Of a stretch of 64,000 nt of DNA, positions 61,697-64,000 are shown piece after piece. Origin of the DNA: Microbispora siamensis (lineage in GTDB: Bacteria > Actinomycetota > Actinomycetes > Streptosporangiales > Streptosporangiaceae); NCBI RefSeq assembly GCF_016863095.1, contig NZ_BOOF01000003.1, forward strand, positions 226,737-290,736, in the 5' to 3' direction. Each line of letters begins with the position of its first letter. Position 1 is the stretch's first letter. Made by a program: the position numbers and the translations under genes. Under the pieces are notes generated by a model that did not search any database, was not told where the DNA came from, and saw only the letters and a program-made list of their open reading frames with translations.

Positions 61697-62514
61697 GTCC
61701 TGAGAGGTCTCGGCAGGGCCGCCCTGCCCGCGACCAGGCCGATGGCGTCCAGGACGGCGGGCCAGGACCGCGACAGCGGCTCGATCAGCCCGAAGTGCCC
61801 CGCGCCCTCCAGCTCGATCAGCGTGGCGGACGGCTCCCCTGCCGCGAAGCGGCGGCTGAGCTCGACCGGCACCAGCCGGTCCGCCGTCCCGTGCACGAGG
61901 ACGAGCGTGCCCGGCCCGTACGGCAGCAGCCGCATCGGGTCGGTCTCCGCCAGCAGGCCGAGCCGATCGGCCAGCAGCTCGCGGCCGGCGCCGTCGCCCA
62001 GCCCCAGCTCGATCGCGCGGCCGAGGTCGGCGATGGGCGCCAGCGCCACGCACCCCCGGATCCGCAGCCGCGCGTGCCAGCGCGACGTGGCGGGCAGGCG
62101 GTGCCGCAGCGCCGACCACAGCGCCAGGTGACCCCCGGCCGAGTGACCGGCGAGCACGACGCCGCCCCCGGCGGGAGGATCGGTCAGCACGGCGTCGACC
62201 GCGGCCGCCACGTCGTCGAAGGTTCCGGGATGGCCACCGCCCGGCTGGCCGATCCTGCGGTACTCCGGCGTGCACACCACGTAGCCGTTGCGGGCCAGTT
62301 CGTCCGCCATCGGCCGGGTGTGACACCGGTCGTACGCCGCCTGCCAGAACCCGCCGTGCAGCAGGACGACGACGGGCGCATCCGGGCGGTCCCCGTCCTG
62401 CCGTACGTCGATGATCTGGTCGGGGTGGTCTCCGTACCGGATGACGCGGTCGGGAGGCGCGGCGGGACGGGTGAGCACGCCGGGAAGCGCCCGGCCCCGC
62501 GGACGGGGAGACAT
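61693..62514 (-). CDS. Alpha/beta hydrolase (formamidase/esterase-like)
   Basis: Hydrolase of 273 aa resembling arylformamidase/HSL-type esterases: oxyanion HGGFWQ, nucleophile GHSAGGH, Asp in VHGTADRLVP, His in EGAGHFGLI. ATG 62514 follows GAGGAG by ten bases; a GTG at 62532 overlaps the preceding stop as GTGA. It is cotranscribed behind the YcaO-like gene. Arylformamidases act on N-formylkynurenine, a tryptophan product, which is notable beside Trp-containing repeat peptides, but the activity is not established. Confidence 0.88.
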   Translation of the reverse strand: MSPRPRGRALPGVLTRPAAPPDRVIRYGDHPDQIIDVRQDGDRPDAPVVVLLHGGFWQAAYDRCHTRPMADELARNGYVVCTPEYRRIGQPGGGHPGTFDDVAAAVDAVLTDPPAGGGVVLAGHSAGGHLALWSALRHRLPATSRWHARLRIRGCVALAPIADLGRAIELGLGDGAGRELLADRLGLLAETDPMRLLPYGPGTLVLVHGTADRLVPVELSRRFAAGEPSATLIELEGAGHFGLIEPLSRSWPAVLDAIGLVAGRAALPRPLRT

Positions 62515-62528
62515 CGTGGACGGGCTCC

Positions 62529-63557
62529 TCACGGCACAGGGCAGGGCAGCATGAAGCCGGGCGGAGCGGTCCGGTAGCAGGCGGCGCCCGGGCAGACCAC
62601 CTTGACCGGCCCGGCGGGCGTGCCCGGCCCGACGACGACCGGCTCGTGCCCGAAGCGGCGGCAGGCGATGTCCGGCCAGTCGAGCGCGCTCTCCCACAGC
62701 ACGGCGTCGTCGAGCGCGGCGGGGTCGGCGTCGACGGCCGAGCGCTCCAGGTAGGCGAGGTAGTCGGCCTCCCGGTGCCAGACCGTGAGGCGCCGCAGGG
62801 AGTCCGTCGCGGGCAACGTGGCCCACGGCTGGGCCCGGGCCGCCATCGCCCGCAGGAAGGCCTCGCCGATCGCGATCTCGACCGTGCGGCCCGCCGCCGC
62901 GGCTACCGTCGTGCCCTCGCCGCTCACCCCCACCAGGCCGATCCGGAAGTCGGCGCCCGGGAGCACGAACGCCGGAATCCGCAGGCCCAGCGTGCGCGCG
63001 GCGGACAGCAGACCGGGCGGGAGCAGCCCGCCCAGATGCTCGGAGATCCGCAGGAGCGGGATCCGCGGGCTCTCCCACCATCGGATCACCACGTCGTGCG
63101 CGAGAAGGTCGGCGACCGCCGCGGAGACGTCCTCCTCCACCACTCCCACCGTCGTCGGCTCGACCCCGCCGTCACGCCCTCCGATCTGGACGACCTCGGC
63201 GGGAAGCAGGTACTCGTCGCCGCTGAGCAGGCCGGCACCCGGCACGCGGGCGGGGGTGTCGTCGGCGGGCGGCTCCACCATGAAGTCGGCGAGGGTCAGC
63301 CGCCGGGCGGCCGGCGAGGCCGGAAGGCTCGCCGGGACCTCGTGCAGGGCGTCCAGAGCGGCGGCGCGCGTGCGCGCCCGGGCCAGCGCGGCCTCCGGAG
63401 TGAAGGCGGCGGCGACGGTGACGGATCCGGACACCGGCCCTTCGGCGTAGGCGAGGTGCACCCCGCCGCCGAGACATTCGGCGACCTCACCGGCGGGCCC
63501 GGGCGACCAGGACTTGCCCGCGGTCGCCGGCCGGGAGACTCCAGGGGTAGTCGCCAT
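62529..63557 (-). CDS. Divergent YcaO-like protein, probably catalytically degenerate
   Basis: Protein of 342 aa that follows the YcaO block order: PEAALARARTRAAALDALHE, then a LPAEVV block, then TTVGVVEEDVSAAVADLLAHDVVIRWWESPR, which aligns with the ST-G-A...A...ElvERDa..Ww core. Next come GEAFLRAMAARA, then H.EADYLAYL, and a C-terminal VKVVCPGA like the VvrVvvPG end. The Glu/Glu-Arg residues that bind Mg-ATP in active YcaO enzymes are replaced (DLLAHD), so it is likely a pseudo-enzyme or scaffold. The C-terminus is Pro/Cys-rich. GAGGAGG precedes ATG 63557. Alternative: an unrelated fold with chance similarity. Confidence 0.6.
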   Translation of the reverse strand: MATTPGVSRPATAGKSWSPGPAGEVAECLGGGVHLAYAEGPVSGSVTVAAAFTPEAALARARTRAAALDALHEVPASLPASPAARRLTLADFMVEPPADDTPARVPGAGLLSGDEYLLPAEVVQIGGRDGGVEPTTVGVVEEDVSAAVADLLAHDVVIRWWESPRIPLLRISEHLGGLLPPGLLSAARTLGLRIPAFVLPGADFRIGLVGVSGEGTTVAAAAGRTVEIAIGEAFLRAMAARAQPWATLPATDSLRRLTVWHREADYLAYLERSAVDADPAALDDAVLWESALDWPDIACRRFGHEPVVVGPGTPAGPVKVVCPGAACYRTAPPGFMLPCPVP

Positions 63558-63570
63558 CCGTCCCTCCTCG

Positions 63571-63723
63571 TCACGGACCCCGGACCGTGATTGGGACCTC
63601 CGGCGGCGAGGCCGCCCCGGCTGCCCCGGTGTCCGGCACTGGCTCGTGTCCGCGGACAAGCACATGCCGGTGCAGGACAAGTGAAGCACGCCGCGCCAGG
63701 GCCGGGTCAACGCGCGGCGGCAT
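63571..63723 (-). CDS. Possible 50-aa ORF just before the YcaO-like gene
   Basis: ORF of 50 codons ending 13 bp before the YcaO-like start. N-terminal helix-like segment (ARRASLVLHRHVLVRG) and Pro/Ala/Gly-rich C-terminus. No ribosome-binding site, and third positions are only moderately GC-rich. Its position suits a precursor or leader peptide, but the gene is uncertain. Confidence 0.3.
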   Translation of the reverse strand: MPPRVDPALARRASLVLHRHVLVRGHEPVPDTGAAGAASPPEVPITVRGP

Positions 63724-63776
63724 ATTCAGCAATCTGCGATAACGCCCCCTGACGGTCGCTCCGGTGTTGCCGTGCG

Positions 63777-63833
63777 GTGGCAGGAAGGTGACATCGGCGG
63801 GCATCTTGCTGCCGCCGATTCGCCTGGTCGCGG
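63777..63833 (+). promoter_or_regulatory. Shared regulon element, copy C
   Basis: GTGGCAGGAA (63777-63786), CTTGCTGCCGCC (63805-63816), GATTCG, CCTGGT (63823-63828), CGCGGGGG. It ends 74 bp before ATG 63903. Confidence 0.85.
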
Positions 63834-63902
63834 GGGTCGTCGAGGAGCACGGTGAGTGGTGCGTGACGAACAATTCCGGTTCGAGAAAAGGTGCGCTGGA
63901 AA

Positions 63903-64000
63903 ATGACGATCCTCAGCAGCCCGCCCCTTCCGGCAATTCCCGATGGTGGTTCCTCTCCCGCCGAATTCAATATCTCCGCGCGTTTCCTGGACGGGGTCGA
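63903..64000 (+). CDS. N-terminus of an unidentified gene (cut by window edge)
   Basis: The first 32 codons are visible: MTILSSPPLPAIPDG, then SSPAEFNISARFLDGV. ATG 63903 lies behind copy C of the shared element at a distance similar to the GTTWD gene, which supports the start. FNI-x-x-RF resembles the beginning of some zinc-metalloprotease domains, but 32 residues are too few to decide. Confidence 0.55.
   Translation, partial: MTILSSPPLPAIPDGGSSPAEFNISARFLDGV

Noticed and set aside
1..64000. tRNA genes, rRNA, CRISPR arrays, insertion sequences, prophage or integrative elements
   Set aside because: No cloverleaf-like T-loop/anticodon patterns, no regularly spaced direct repeats, and no transposase or integrase reading frames were found by reading.

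Overview
This is about 64 kb of very GC-rich DNA from a high-GC, filamentous-type actinobacterium. Gene order (miaB, gluABCD, rny, recX-recA, DUF3046, Fpg/Nei, clgR-cinA-pgsA-rimO-RodZ-like, ftsK) matches the conserved Streptomyces/Streptosporangiales block, and the divergence plus accessory content make a Streptosporangiales member my best guess (inference). No rRNA, tRNA, CRISPR array, integrase or insertion sequence was seen.

Layout. 1-8.4 kb: end of an MFS exporter, a secreted low-complexity protein, miaB, an orphan histidine kinase and a NarL-type two-component pair. 8.5-13.4 kb: a membrane protein and a complete gluABCD-type amino-acid ABC transporter followed by an extra, shorter solute-binding protein. 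13.4-18.2 kb: an S9 peptidase, a DUF305 lipoprotein, a secreted LVIVD-repeat protein, and a strong bidirectional terminator. 18.2-26.5 kb: rny, recX, recA (with both a LexA box and a PafBC-type promoter), a small protein, an ABC exporter operon with its own ArsR/MarR-type regulator, DUF3046 and a VOC protein. 26.7-31.7 kb: the giant helicase Lhr. 31.8-38.7 kb: a sugar/cell-wall salvage locus (VanX-like dipeptidase, ROK repressor, sugar ABC importer, NagZ-type GH3) sharing a palindromic operator. 38.7-45.2 kb: an MFS gene broken by a clean 10-bp tandem duplication, a CGNR regulator, a second ROK protein, a membrane-EEP fusion, an Rrf2 regulator and a Nei-type glycosylase. 45.5-53.5 kb: clgR, cinA, pgsA, rimO, RodZ-like, a SnoaL/HxlR divergent pair and ftsK.

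The most unusual part is 53.6-64.0 kb. It holds a hydrolase, a phosphopantetheinyl transferase, an 89-aa protein, an acyl-CoA carboxylase beta subunit, an NAD-dependent epimerase, a 122-aa secreted-type peptide consisting of eight GTTWD repeats, a TrmB/LuxR-type regulator, two MarR regulators, a hidden 42-aa ORF carrying one ITWD motif, an alpha/beta hydrolase and a divergent YcaO-like protein that appears to have lost its catalytic residues. Three transcription units in this stretch, on both strands, share a roughly 50-bp upstream element (CTTGCTGCCGCC, six bases, CCTGGT). That links the 89-aa/PPTase operon, the GTTWD peptide and a gene running off the right edge into one regulon. I read this as a candidate peptide natural-product or secreted-repeat-peptide system that continues beyond the window. 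Its chemistry is not deducible from what is visible.
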